Part shown: one piece after another, positions 17,101-24,708 of the stretch
Numbering within the stretch: position 1 is the first letter of the stretch
Layout of the letters: each line of letters begins with the position of its first letter
Translations under genes and position numbers: made by a program
Notes under the pieces: generated by a model
What the model was told of the DNA's origin: nothing
What the model saw: the letters and a program-made list of their open reading frames with translations, nothing else
The model's database searches: none
Assembly (NCBI RefSeq): GCF_029382255.1
Contig: NZ_JARLLG010000011.1
Span: 62,001-126,000 of the forward strand
Length of the DNA stretch: 64,000 bases
Source of the DNA: Isoptericola croceus
GTDB taxonomy: Bacteria > Actinomycetota > Actinomycetes > Actinomycetales > Cellulomonadaceae
Direction of reading: 5' to 3'

Positions 17101-17261
17101 AGCGCGCGCAGCACGGGGTCGCCGTCGTCGGCGGGCAGGCGCTGCTGGAGGGCGTCGTCGGCCCACAACGACGCTGAGCGGGTCAGGTCGGCGAACCCTG
17201 CCCGGAGGAGCCTCCGGGTCAGGGTCTCGCGCCTACCGGTACCGGACGTCGTCGAACTCAC
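14145..17261 (-). CDS. glnE: Bifunctional glutamine synthetase adenylyltransferase/adenylyl-removing enzyme
   Basis: A 1038-aa protein of normal GlnE length. It has two nucleotidyltransferase-type domains: GMGKTGGRELNYVSDVDVVY (from residue 236; the deadenylylating half in GlnE) and a second motif around residues 750-770 (AMGRIGGREMGYGSDADVMF; the adenylylating half). Both carry the G-G-R-E and D-x-D metal-binding pattern. GlnE adds or removes AMP on the Tyr of GlnA according to nitrogen status. The window contains its substrate GlnA1 and, 35 bp upstream on the same strand, glnA2; this arrangement is common in actinobacteria. Confidence 0.97.
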   Translation of the reverse strand: MSSTTSGTGRRETLTRRLLRAGFADLTRSASLWADDALQQRLPADDGDPVLRALGATADPDLALLQLVRLAGAPGTGDRMDRLLAVESSEPESSTRTRLFAVLGASSALGDEIVRRPDLLDVLAGDDSGIGSDPAAVRADLLRAVGADPSAEVPVAADEWSDAAASTATDALRRAYRAHLLRIAATDLTSTDPLAVLPAVAAALADLAAAALEAALAIARSQLPDHGAGVRLAVIGMGKTGGRELNYVSDVDVVYVCEPALAADGTPVMDEAAAMRVGTQLASRLQKVCGGTSVEPSLWEVDAALRPEGKQGPLVRSLESHLAYYERWAATWEFQALLKARHVAGDVELGAAYRDAVDPFVWAAVNRDHFVEDAQAMRRRVEQNVPVAEADRQIKLGKGGLRDVEFTVQLLQLVHGRTAERIHAANTFAALDTLAEAGFVGREHAARMGECYRFLRSLEHRVQLFRLRRTHLLPTSEEDLRRLARSLGMRGQGADDLMRRWRDTRREVRALHEAVFYRPLLPAWAQLSDDELSLAPEAARARFAAVGYRDPDGAMRHVVALTEGTSRRAALQRQLLPVMLGWFADGADPDAGLLAFRKLSEALGGTPWYLRLLRDSGNAAYHLAHLLASSRYLAEALARSPESVQWLAETSRLEPRGPQRLAAEADAVLARSEDPGPAGTKLRALRRRELARTGAGEVLGVLDPVRAQAAITDAADMVLLGGQRVAEFAARSEMGLGPDPAANPTRMLVVAMGRIGGREMGYGSDADVMFVHDPLPGADAEQAQDFALRTARTLQKMLSAVGPEPNLPTDADLRPEGRQGALVRTFGSYSEYYERWIDVWEQQALLRARPLAGALGGDVELAGRFAAMVDRYRYPAGGLSATALREVRRIKARVEAERLPRGADPTRHLKLGRGGVSDVEWAVQLLQLQHAHEVPGLRVTETVAALDAAESAGLLDVHDAEWLREAWILASRLRSALVLWSGKVGGPRGDVLPADSWALSGLANLLGDVGTGGELEELYLRASRRARTVMERVVYGED

Positions 17262-17296
17262 GTCCCGACCCTAGCGGCACCGGTCACCACAGCCGC

Positions 17297-18634
17297 TCAG
17301 AGGAACTGCAGCGACGTCTGCAGCTCGTAGGGCGTCACCTGCGAGCGGTACGCGTCCCACTCGTTGCGCTTGTTGCGCAGCACGTAGTCGAAGACATGCT
17401 CGCCGAGGGTCTCGGCCACGAGCTCCGACGACTCCATGAGCTCGATCGCCTCGTCGAGCGAGTCCGGCAGCGGCGCGATGCCGAGCGCCCGGCGTTCGGA
17501 ACCGGTGAGCTCCCACACGTCGTCCTCGGTGGCCTCGGGCAGGTCGTAGCCCTCCTCGATGCCCTTCAGGCCGGCGGCCAGCAGCACCGCGAAGGCCAGG
17601 TACGGGTTGGCGGCGGAGTCCAGCGCGCGGTACTCCACCCGCGACGAGTTGCCCTTGCCGGGCTTGTACATCGGTACCCGCACGAGCGCCGAGCGGTTGT
17701 TGTGACCCCAGCAGATGTAGCTGGGCGCCTCCGCACCGCCCCAGAGCCGCTTGTATGAGTTCACGTGCTGGTTCGTCACCGCCGTGATCTCACCAGCGTG
17801 CACGAGAAGGCCTGCGATGAACTGACGGCCGGTCTTGGACAGCTCGAACTGCGCGCCGGGCTCGTGGAAGGCGTTGTGGTCCTCCTCGAACAACGACATG
17901 TGGGTGTGCATGCCGGAGCCCGGCTGGTCCGCCAGCGGCTTGGGCATGAAGGAGGCGAAGACGCCCTGCTCGAGCGCCACCTCCTTGACCACCGTGCGGA
18001 AGGTCATGAGGTTGTCGGCCGTGGTCAGGGCATCGGCGTACCGCAGGTCGATCTCGTTCTGGCCGGGACCCGCCTCGTGGTGGGAGAACTCCACCGAGAT
18101 GCCCATCGACTCGAGCATCGTGATCGCCGCACGGCGGAAGTCGTGCGTGCTGCCACGGGCCAGGTGGTCGAAGTACCCGCCGTGGTCGACCGGGACCAGC
18201 GGCTGGTCGGCCGCGGACATCTGGTTGAAGAGGTAGAACTCGACCTCAGGGTGGGTGTAGAAGGTGAACCCCTTGTCGCTCGCCTTGGCGAGCTGACGCT
18301 TGAGGACGTTGCGCGAGTCGGCCAGGGAGGGCTCCCCCTCGGGCGTGAGGATGTCGCAGAACATCCGGCCCGTGCCGTGGCGCTCACCACGCCAGGGCAG
18401 CACCTGGAACGTCGTCGGGTCCGGCTTGGCGATCATGTCCGCCTCGTAGACCCGTGTCAGTCCCTCGATCGAGCTGCCGTCGAACCCGATGCCCTCGACG
18501 AAGGCCTGCTCGAGCTCCGCCGGGGCGACCGCGACGGACTTGAGCACCCCCAGCACGTCGGTGAACCAGAGACGGATGAAGCGGATGTCGCGCTCCTCGA
18601 CCGTGCGGAGCACGAACTCCTGCTGCCTGTCCAT
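17297..18634 (-). CDS. glnA2: Type I glutamine synthetase, second copy (GlnA2)
   Basis: A 445-aa GSI-alpha type synthetase starting MDRQQEFVLRTVEERD, a start matching the family and avoiding an implausible upstream extension. Key blocks are GFDGSSIEG, EVEFYLF, GPGQNEIDLRY, GSGMHTHMSL and NNRSALVRVP. The position of the adenylylation Tyr reads DDVWELTGSE, with Trp instead of Tyr, so GlnE should not modify it. It precedes glnE on the same strand and may be cotranscribed with it. Confidence 0.95.
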   Translation of the reverse strand: MDRQQEFVLRTVEERDIRFIRLWFTDVLGVLKSVAVAPAELEQAFVEGIGFDGSSIEGLTRVYEADMIAKPDPTTFQVLPWRGERHGTGRMFCDILTPEGEPSLADSRNVLKRQLAKASDKGFTFYTHPEVEFYLFNQMSAADQPLVPVDHGGYFDHLARGSTHDFRRAAITMLESMGISVEFSHHEAGPGQNEIDLRYADALTTADNLMTFRTVVKEVALEQGVFASFMPKPLADQPGSGMHTHMSLFEEDHNAFHEPGAQFELSKTGRQFIAGLLVHAGEITAVTNQHVNSYKRLWGGAEAPSYICWGHNNRSALVRVPMYKPGKGNSSRVEYRALDSAANPYLAFAVLLAAGLKGIEEGYDLPEATEDDVWELTGSERRALGIAPLPDSLDEAIELMESSELVAETLGEHVFDYVLRNKRNEWDAYRSQVTPYELQTSLQFL

Positions 18635-18727
18635 GACCCCATCCTGCCCGATACCTGTTGCCCGTGGGTGACGTACCGCTCCGGCACCGTCGACCGATGC
18701 GAGACAGGGTCCCGACCGGCTGTCGCC

Positions 18728-18733
18728 TACGCT
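18728..18733 (+). promoter_or_regulatory. -10 box for panB
   Basis: TACGCT lies 7 nt before ATG 18741 with no Shine-Dalgarno sequence between; a leaderless start is likely. Confidence 0.45.
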
Positions 18734-18740
18734 ATCGACC

Positions 18741-19613
18741 ATGGCAAACACGAGCCAGGATCCGTCGCCCCAGACCGACCCCCCAGCCGGTGTGAGGTCG
18801 GTCACCTCCGACGCCCGCCGGGTGCGCGTCCACCACCTGCGGCAGGCGAGGGAGCGCGGCGAGAAGATCACCATGCTCACCGCCTACGACGCACCCACGG
18901 CGGCGCTCTTCGACGCGGCGGGGATCGACATGCTGCTCGTCGGGGACTCGATCGGCAACACGATGCTGGGGCACGCCACCACCCTCCCGGTCACGCTCGA
19001 CGACATGGTCCGCGCCGGCCGGGCCGTCGCCTCGGCGACCAGCCATGCGTTCGTCGTCGTCGACCTGCCCTTCGGCAGCTACGAGGCCGGGCCCGAGCAG
19101 GCGCTCGCCTCCGCGGTGCGCGTCATGAAGGAGACCGGCGCCTCTGCCGTCAAGCTGGAGGGGGGCCGCCGCTCTGCCGCCCAGATCCAGGCCATCACCG
19201 CGGCCGGCATCCCCGTCGTCGGGCACCTGGGATACACCCCGCAGGCGGAGAACGCCCTCGGCGGCCCCCGCGTGCAGGGCAGGGGGGACGACGCGGCAGA
19301 AGAGCTGAGCCAGGACGCGCTGTCCGTCCAGGAGGCCGGCGCCGTCGGCGTCGTGCTGGAGATGGTGCCCGTCGAGGTCGCCGCACGCATCACGGAGTTC
19401 CTGCAGATCCCCACGATCGGCATCGGCGCCGGGCCGCACGTGGACGGGCAGGTGCTGGTGTGGACCGACATGGCCGGGATGACGGACTGGTCGCCGCGGT
19501 TCGCCCGGCGCTATGCCGAGCTGGGCAGGGCCTTGCAGCAGGCTGCCGCGGACTTCGCCGGCGAGGTCCGCTCCGGAGCGTTCCCCACCACGGAGCACTC
19601 GTTCGGGCAGTAG
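18741..19613 (+). CDS. panB: 3-methyl-2-oxobutanoate hydroxymethyltransferase
   Basis: Catalyses the first committed step of pantothenate and coenzyme A synthesis, transferring a hydroxymethyl group from methylenetetrahydrofolate to 2-oxoisovalerate. The 290-aa sequence has the PanB blocks MLTAYDAPTA, LVGDSIGNTMLGH (metal-binding Asp), VKLEGG, GIPVVGHLGYTPQ and TIGIGAGPHVDGQVLVW. An extra ~25-residue N-terminus is common in actinobacterial PanB. It is divergent from glnA2. Confidence 0.97.
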   Translation: MANTSQDPSPQTDPPAGVRSVTSDARRVRVHHLRQARERGEKITMLTAYDAPTAALFDAAGIDMLLVGDSIGNTMLGHATTLPVTLDDMVRAGRAVASATSHAFVVVDLPFGSYEAGPEQALASAVRVMKETGASAVKLEGGRRSAAQIQAITAAGIPVVGHLGYTPQAENALGGPRVQGRGDDAAEELSQDALSVQEAGAVGVVLEMVPVEVAARITEFLQIPTIGIGAGPHVDGQVLVWTDMAGMTDWSPRFARRYAELGRALQQAAADFAGEVRSGAFPTTEHSFGQ

Positions 19614-19631
19614 CCGGCCGGTCGCCCCACC

Positions 19632-19650
19632 ACCAGGGACGACGCCTGGT
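19632..19650. terminator. Weak hairpin between panB and the small SPOR-like gene
   Basis: ACCAGG (19632-19637) pairs with CCTGGT (19645-19650) in the short gap between convergent genes. It has six base pairs and no T tract, so its role is uncertain. Confidence 0.3.
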
Positions 19651-19854
19651 TCAGTCCTGGCCCCGCCACTCGGCGTCGTCGTCCTCCCAGTTCTCGTTGC
19701 GCTGCGCAGCGGTGTCGAGAGCGCGTTCAGCTGCCTCGCGGGTGGGGTACGGACCCATGCGGTGCGTCCAGGCAGGCTTCTGCCTGGCCTCCACGACCTC
19801 GCCGGTGTCGGCGTTGTACCAGTACTGCCTCTGACGTGGACTGTTCTCGCTCAT
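19651..19854 (-). CDS. Small SPOR-like actinobacterial protein (67 aa)
   Basis: Sequence begins [20 protein letters not shown] and continues with [20 protein letters not shown], a pattern seen in a small conserved actinobacterial family annotated as SPOR domain-like. The aromatic QYWYN and the MGPY-x-TREEA-type helix are its marks. No catalytic residues are apparent and the cellular role is unknown. It is divergent from ppgK with 28 bp between start codons. Confidence 0.75.
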   Translation of the reverse strand: MSENSPRQRQYWYNADTGEVVEARQKPAWTHRMGPYPTREAAERALDTAAQRNENWEDDDAEWRGQD

Positions 19855-19882
19855 GCCACGATCCTGCACCAAGATGGTCCTC

Positions 19883-20647
19883 ATGTCTGAGCAACGAGAG
19901 CACCGGGTGGCCTTCGGCATCGACGTCGGCGGTTCCGGGATCAAGGGTGCGCCCGTAGACCTGACCACCGGGGATTTCACCGCGGAACGGCAGCGGATCC
20001 GCACGCCCGACAAGTCGACCCCCGAAGCCGTGGGCGAAGTCCTCGCCGAGCTGGTCGACGGGTTCGACCTGCCGGACGACGTGCCGGTCGGCGTAGCCTT
20101 CCCCGCCCCGCTGGATCACGGCATCGTCCGGTTCATCGCGAACCTGCACAAGTCCTGGAAGGGCATCGACCTGCCCGCGCTCGTCCGCGAGGCGACCGGG
20201 CACGAGGCCGTGGCGGTCAACGACGCGGACGCGGCCGGCGTCGGCGAGCAGCGGTACGGCGCGGCCCGGGGCCGCGACGGGGTGGTCCTCCTGGCGACCC
20301 TCGGCACGGGCATCGGGTCGGCGCTGCTGGTCGACGGCGTCCTGGTCCCCAACACCGAGCTGGGGCACCTGGAGATCGACGGTCACGACGCCGAGAGCCG
20401 GGCCGCCGAGTCTGCGCGGGACCGCGAGAACCTGTCCTGGGAGAAGTGGGCCAAGCGGCTGCAGCGCTACTTCGAGACGGTGGAGATGCTGCTCTCGCCC
20501 GATCTGATCGTGATCGGTGGCGGCATCAGCAAGCACCACGAGAAGTTCCTGCCTCTGCTCGACCTGCGGGCCGAAATCATCCCGGCGACCCTGCGCAACC
20601 AGGCAGGAATCGTCGGAGCAGCGTCCTTGGCGGCACGCCCGCACTGA
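19883..20647 (+). CDS. ppgK: Polyphosphate glucokinase
   Basis: A ROK-family kinase of 254 aa that phosphorylates glucose with polyphosphate or ATP. It shows the phosphate-binding [16 protein letters not shown], the catalytic [28 protein letters not shown], the ELGHLEIDG block and the actinobacterial [14 protein letters not shown]. The start MSEQ at 19883 fits the family better than an in-frame ATG at 19853. Confidence 0.93.
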   Translation: MSEQREHRVAFGIDVGGSGIKGAPVDLTTGDFTAERQRIRTPDKSTPEAVGEVLAELVDGFDLPDDVPVGVAFPAPLDHGIVRFIANLHKSWKGIDLPALVREATGHEAVAVNDADAAGVGEQRYGAARGRDGVVLLATLGTGIGSALLVDGVLVPNTELGHLEIDGHDAESRAAESARDRENLSWEKWAKRLQRYFETVEMLLSPDLIVIGGGISKHHEKFLPLLDLRAEIIPATLRNQAGIVGAASLAARPH

Positions 20648-20659
20648 CCCGGACACGAC

Positions 20660-20689
20660 GGTGCCGGCCACGCTCGCGTGGCCGGCACC
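20660..20689. terminator. Bidirectional terminator between ppgK and the STAS gene
   Basis: GGTGCCGGCCAC (20660-20671) and GTGGCCGGCACC (20678-20689) form a perfect 12-bp stem with a 6-nt loop between two convergent genes. There is no clear T run. Confidence 0.65.
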
Positions 20690-20701
20690 GATCGATCGAG
20701 G

Positions 20702-21025
20702 TCACCCTGCGACGAGCGAGTCGAGCTCGAGCGTACGCAGCGCAGCGCGGAGAGCGGACGGCGGGTCGTGCAGCGAGACCTGGAGCCCTTCGTCCTGCCC
20801 GATGCGGCAGAGCTGGACGAGGAAGGCGATTCCCGCGGAGTCGATGAACGTCACCCGGGAGGCGTCCACGATCACAGGAAGGTCTCGCTGGAAGGCCCCG
20901 GCCAGTGCCGCCGAGGCTTCGTTGCGCAGGGCGACGTCGATCTCGCCCCACATCATCACCACACTCACCGACGGGCGCTCGCTCAGAGCGATCCCGCCGG
21001 CACGAACCTCACTGGTGAGGGTCAC
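20702..21025 (-). CDS. STAS-domain anti-sigma factor antagonist
   Basis: A 107-aa protein starting at GTG 21025 behind a GAAGG-like ribosome site. It is a single STAS domain: GEIDVALRNEASAAL, then VIVDASRVTFIDSAGIAFLV with the conserved phosphorylatable Ser in DSAG. Such proteins relieve sigma factors from anti-sigma kinases; no partner kinase or sigma factor is next to it, so the target is elsewhere. It converges on ppgK. Confidence 0.88.
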   Translation of the reverse strand: MTLTSEVRAGGIALSERPSVSVVMMWGEIDVALRNEASAALAGAFQRDLPVIVDASRVTFIDSAGIAFLVQLCRIGQDEGLQVSLHDPPSALRAALRTLELDSLVAG

Positions 21026-21163
21026 AGTCGCACCTTCATCCCTAGAGTCCTCGCCCCCTGCGTGCCACGGCGCGGCACCGGCGATTCAGGGCACGCGACC
21101 TCGTTGTCGCGTGGGCGCCAATCTACACCAGCCCTGCCTGAGAGTGAACCCCGTCACAGAAGA

Positions 21164-21436
21164 TTACTTGACCAAAAATTCACCTCCAGGCAACGTTTTC
21201 GCGCCGCTCGCCGGAGTGCTCAGAAAGTCGATGCGCATGACCGACGACGAACCGTCGGCGCGGACCACGAAGCAGACCGCGGACCACACCGATCCGTCCT
21301 CGCGGTCCTCGCTCCGCCCCGCCCACACGACGGGGATGCGCCCGTAGTAGCGGCGATAGGTCGTACGCGGCGCGACGGCGACCCACCCGACGGGCTCGCC
21401 GTCCTCAGAGGCGACGAGGCCGCCGGGCGCGGGCGA
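21164..21436 (-). pseudogene. GNAT acetyltransferase remnant
   Basis: One frame reads GGLVASEDGEPVGWVAVAPR, later SVWSAVCFVVRADG, which are characteristic pieces of a GNAT N-acetyltransferase. It is preceded by an in-frame stop with no start codon and lacks the acetyl-CoA loop downstream, ending at a TAA at 21164. It is therefore a truncated remnant. The surrounding 21026-21163 holds only the STAS gene's upstream DNA. Confidence 0.5.
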
Positions 21437-21487
21437 CCCTGATCATCGGCGCACACGTTCGCGAGTGCGGCCCCGGTGAGCGACGGC

Positions 21488-21493
21488 TAGCGT
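21488..21493 (+). promoter_or_regulatory. -10 box for the FUSC-type gene
   Basis: TAGCGT lies 8 nt before ATG 21502; a leaderless transcript is likely. Confidence 0.4.
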
Positions 21494-21501
21494 GTGCGGA
21501 C

Positions 21502-22533
21502 ATGGCGGCTGAGACACCCGGACGACCGGCCGCACGCCACGCGCCGCCACCCGGGGTGATCGCCCTCCTCGCGCTGGCCGTGCTGGCGCCCATGGTGGGT
21601 CTGAGCGTCTCCCCCTGGCACGCGAACGGTTCGCTCTGGTACCTCGGCATGCTGCCCGTCGTCATCGGCCTGTTCGCGGGCGCCCGGGTGGGATTCGCCG
21701 CCGCCCTGGTCACTCCCGCGTTCGTCGGAATCTCCCTCCTCCTGCAGGACATGCCGATCGTGGGCGCGCTGTACATGGCGGCGATCGGCGTCGCGACCGG
21801 GTTCGCGGCGCTGCGGGGCTGGCACCTGATGCTCTCGTTCGCCGGCCCGTTGGCGGCCTTCGCCCTCATCGGTGACCTGGACGTCGGGCTGCCCTCCGGC
21901 ACGGTGGCGGCCGGTGCGTCACTGACCTCGGGACTCGTCACCGTCGGGTTCGTGCTCCTCGGCGGGCTCTGGGCCGCCACGCTCGGTCAGCTCCTCGTCC
22001 GGGCGTTCCCGGTGCAGCCACCGGCGACCACTCCGCAGCACACCGCCGGCTACTTCGCTGCCGCACTCGGACTGCTGGTCGGGGTGGGGACCTACATCGC
22101 CATGAGCTGGCTCGGTCCGGACTCGTGGTGGCTGATCCTCACGGTCTTCGTCGTCGTCCAGCCGTACTACGCCGACAGCGCCGCCCGCGTGGCGGCGCGC
22201 GTCGCCGGGACCCTCGCCGGTGCACTGGTCGCGGTCGTGATCGTCGCCGCCTTCAAGGACCTGCCGGCCGTCATCACCGCACTGGCCCTGGCGCTCACGA
22301 TCGCGGCCGCGTGGGCGAACATGAAGCTGCCGTACTGGGCGTTCGTCACCTTCCTCACCCCCGCGGTCGTCCTGCAGACCGCCGGGGGGTCGGACGCGAT
22401 CATCGACAGCATCGTCGACCGAGCGGCCTACACCCTGGTGGGTGCCGCCGGCGCCGCCGTCGTCCTGACGGTGGGCCACACGCTCGTTACGCGGGGGCGC
22501 TCCCGGAGCCACGACGGGTCGACGCCAGCCTGA
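21502..22533 (+). CDS. FUSC-family membrane protein (aromatic acid exporter-like)
   Basis: A 343-aa polytopic protein with about ten hydrophobic helices in two similar halves. The second half contains WWLILTVFVVVQPYYADSAARVAARVAGTLAG, which matches the FUSC/aromatic acid exporter fold (VQP followed by an R-x-x-G-T motif). These proteins are thought to export aromatic or other organic acids; the substrate here is unknown. The antiporter gene follows after 64 bp with its own -10. Confidence 0.75.
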   Translation: MAAETPGRPAARHAPPPGVIALLALAVLAPMVGLSVSPWHANGSLWYLGMLPVVIGLFAGARVGFAAALVTPAFVGISLLLQDMPIVGALYMAAIGVATGFAALRGWHLMLSFAGPLAAFALIGDLDVGLPSGTVAAGASLTSGLVTVGFVLLGGLWAATLGQLLVRAFPVQPPATTPQHTAGYFAAALGLLVGVGTYIAMSWLGPDSWWLILTVFVVVQPYYADSAARVAARVAGTLAGALVAVVIVAAFKDLPAVITALALALTIAAAWANMKLPYWAFVTFLTPAVVLQTAGGSDAIIDSIVDRAAYTLVGAAGAAVVLTVGHTLVTRGRSRSHDGSTPA

Positions 22534-22584
22534 GGGGCAGCTGGCCTTCCTGGTGCTGGGCGAGCCGCCCACCGGTTTCGCCGG

Positions 22585-22590
22585 TAGCGT
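22585..22590 (+). promoter_or_regulatory. -10 box for the antiporter gene
   Basis: TAGCGT lies 7 nt before ATG 22598, which also argues against the longer start at 22553. Confidence 0.4.
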
Positions 22591-22597
22591 CCCAGCC

Positions 22598-23812
22598 ATG
22601 GCAGAAGGGCAGCTGCTGGTAGAGAACCTGGTCTCGGTGTGGTGGGTCGCCCTGGCGGCCGTCCTGGCGCCCATCCTGGCGCTGGTCACCCGTCGCCGGG
22701 TCCCTGACGTGGTCTGGCTGCTGGTCTTCGGGACTGTCATCGGCCCGCACGCCCTGGGACTGGCCGCCACGACGGAGTCGGTGGTGTTCCTGCGCGAGCT
22801 GGGTCTGGGCTTCCTGTTCCTGCTGGCCGGCCTCGAGGTCGACACCACGGACATGCGCGGCCGGCAAGGACGCCAGGCGGCCGTCACGTGGCTGGCGTGC
22901 GCGGCTCTCGGGTTCGGCGCGGGCATGCTCTTGCTGGAGGGCCAGGTGCACGTCGCCGTCGTGCTGGCCATCGCCTCGACCTCGACGGCGCTGGGTACCC
23001 TCCTGCCGATCCTGAAGGACTCCGGCGCCCTGGGCACCCCGCTCGGCCGCGCCACGATGATCCATGGCGCCTACGGGGAGATGCTCCCCATCGTGGCGAT
23101 GTCGCTCCTGCTCTCCACGCGAGGCACCTGGCAGGCCGCCGTCGTCCTGGTCGCGTTCGCCGCGGCGGCCGCCGTGGTCGTGGCGATCCCACGCCGCGTC
23201 TATCATCTTGCGCCCATCCTGGGCCGGGCATTCGGCCGGGCATCGAACACGACGATGCAGACGACGTTGCGCATCACGGTCCTGATCCTGATCACGCTCA
23301 TGCTGCTGACCGCCGTTCTCGAGCTCGACGTCGCACTAGGAGCCTTCACCGCGGGCATCCTCCTCAACGCCGTGCTGAAGGGCGCGGCGCCCGACCACGC
23401 GCGCGAGATCACGCACAAGGTCGAGATCGTGGGCTTCAGCCTCCTGATCCCGGTGTTCTTCGTGACCAGCGGCATGAACATCGACGTGGCCGCGGTGGCC
23501 GCCCGGTGGCCGCTGCTCCTGGGGTTCGTCGCGGTGATCCTGCTGGTCCGCGGGCTGCCCGTCTTCGCGCGCGAGCAGTGGACCACCACCCACTCGGGCT
23601 TGACGAACCTGCGGGAGCGAGCGGCACTCGGCCTGTACGCGTCGACAGGCCTGCCGATCATCGTGGCAGTGACCCAGATCGCTGCGTCCTCGGAGATCAT
23701 CAGCACCGATCTCGCCTCGGTGATGGTGACGGCGGGGGCGGTCACGGTGCTCGTCTTCCCGTTCACCGCCGCCCACCTCGCGAGCCGTTCCGGTCACGAC
23801 AGGGTCGCGTAG
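22598..23812 (+). CDS. Monovalent cation:proton antiporter (CPA2 type)
   Basis: A 404-aa membrane protein with around 12 helices. It shows the CPA2 blocks LLVFGTVIGPHALGL, LGLGFLFLLAGLEVDTTDMR, ASTSTALGTLLPILKDSG and LDVALGAFTAGILLNAVLKG. Exchanges Na+ or K+ for protons. There is no C-terminal nucleotide-binding (RCK/TrkA-N) domain, so it is the short form. The start at 22598 follows a leaderless -10. Confidence 0.88.
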   Translation: MAEGQLLVENLVSVWWVALAAVLAPILALVTRRRVPDVVWLLVFGTVIGPHALGLAATTESVVFLRELGLGFLFLLAGLEVDTTDMRGRQGRQAAVTWLACAALGFGAGMLLLEGQVHVAVVLAIASTSTALGTLLPILKDSGALGTPLGRATMIHGAYGEMLPIVAMSLLLSTRGTWQAAVVLVAFAAAAAVVVAIPRRVYHLAPILGRAFGRASNTTMQTTLRITVLILITLMLLTAVLELDVALGAFTAGILLNAVLKGAAPDHAREITHKVEIVGFSLLIPVFFVTSGMNIDVAAVAARWPLLLGFVAVILLVRGLPVFAREQWTTTHSGLTNLRERAALGLYASTGLPIIVAVTQIAASSEIISTDLASVMVTAGAVTVLVFPFTAAHLASRSGHDRVA

Positions 23813-23853
23813 AGGTCGCCGTCCCGCTCGGTGCCCGGCTGTTCGTGGCGCGT

Positions 23854-24573
23854 TCAGCTTGCGACGGCCGAGAGGTCCGCGGCGCGCTCGAGCAAGTCCG
23901 CGAAGCCGGCAGGGTCCTCCTGGAACGGCGCGTGACCGTGAGGGATGCGGACGATCTCGGCGCCGCTGCGCACGGCGAGCGACTCCTGGAACGCGGGCGC
24001 AAGGACGCCGTCGTTCTCGGTGAGGATGAAGGTCGCGGGCTTGACCCGCCATGCGACACGGGAGACCTCGTCGCTGAAGGAGGCGAGCGACTGCGGTCGG
24101 AACAGATCGGCGAGCTGCTCGGAGGCTTCGCGCGGTACTCCGGGGGGCATGTCCGCGGCGATCAGGTCCACGCGCTCGTCTCGGCTGCGGCCCATCGTGA
24201 CCTGTCCGTCTGCGGTACCCCACACCTCGGGGAGGGAGCCGCCCATCGAGGCGATGACGCTCTCACCGGCGTCGAGCGCCAACGCCGCGACGTACACGAT
24301 GCGCTCGACCGCAGGGTGATCGCCCGCCTCGGTCACGGGCACGCCCCCGTAGGAGTGCGCGACGAGTACGACCGGTCCGCCGGCGCGCTCGATCGCGGCG
24401 GTGATGGCCGCGGCATCCTGGAGCATGCTCTCGGTGCTCCCGGTCGAGGGAAGATCGAGCGCGTCGACCTCCCAGCCGCGCTCTCGCAGGACCTGCACCA
24501 GCGGTTCGAATTCCCATGAGCCTACCCAGGCGCCGTGGACGAGGATGATTCGGGGACGGACTTGCGCAGTCAT
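23854..24573 (-). CDS. Alpha/beta hydrolase (methyl-esterase-like)
   Basis: A 239-aa hydrolase starting MTAQVRPR (a slightly longer start at 24585 is possible). It has the oxyanion HGAWVGSWEF, nucleophile elbow VAHSYGG with Ser, and a late His in HGHAPFQEDP; the acid would be the Asp of LTENDGV. The pattern resembles the plant-type salicylate/methyl-esterase group found in many bacteria. It lies 135 bp downstream of the LuxR regulator on the same strand, which may control it. Confidence 0.88.
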   Translation of the reverse strand: MTAQVRPRIILVHGAWVGSWEFEPLVQVLRERGWEVDALDLPSTGSTESMLQDAAAITAAIERAGGPVVLVAHSYGGVPVTEAGDHPAVERIVYVAALALDAGESVIASMGGSLPEVWGTADGQVTMGRSRDERVDLIAADMPPGVPREASEQLADLFRPQSLASFSDEVSRVAWRVKPATFILTENDGVLAPAFQESLAVRSGAEIVRIPHGHAPFQEDPAGFADLLERAADLSAVAS

Positions 24574-24708
24574 CGGAGATTCCATGCCTTTCGGACGAGA
24601 CGCGCACGGGTTCGCTGTCGCGAGACCCGACCTTGCGCATCTGCTGGGTCGACGTCGGTGTCGTTCGCCCAGCGTGCCGCCGCGGACCAGGCGACGGTAT
24701 CCGTGAGA

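Noticed and set aside
14388-17177. Long open frames on the plus strand opposite glnE
   Set aside because: They are antisense shadows in GC-rich coding DNA; glnE has clear motifs across the full length and the opposite frames show no family pattern.
17765-19834. 689-codon plus-strand frame across glnA2 and panB
   Set aside because: Overlaps two confirmed genes in the wrong frames; low-complexity composition.
24501-24530. GGTTCGAATTCC resembling a tRNA T-arm
   Set aside because: It is inside the hydrolase coding sequence and no acceptor stem or anticodon arm surrounds it.
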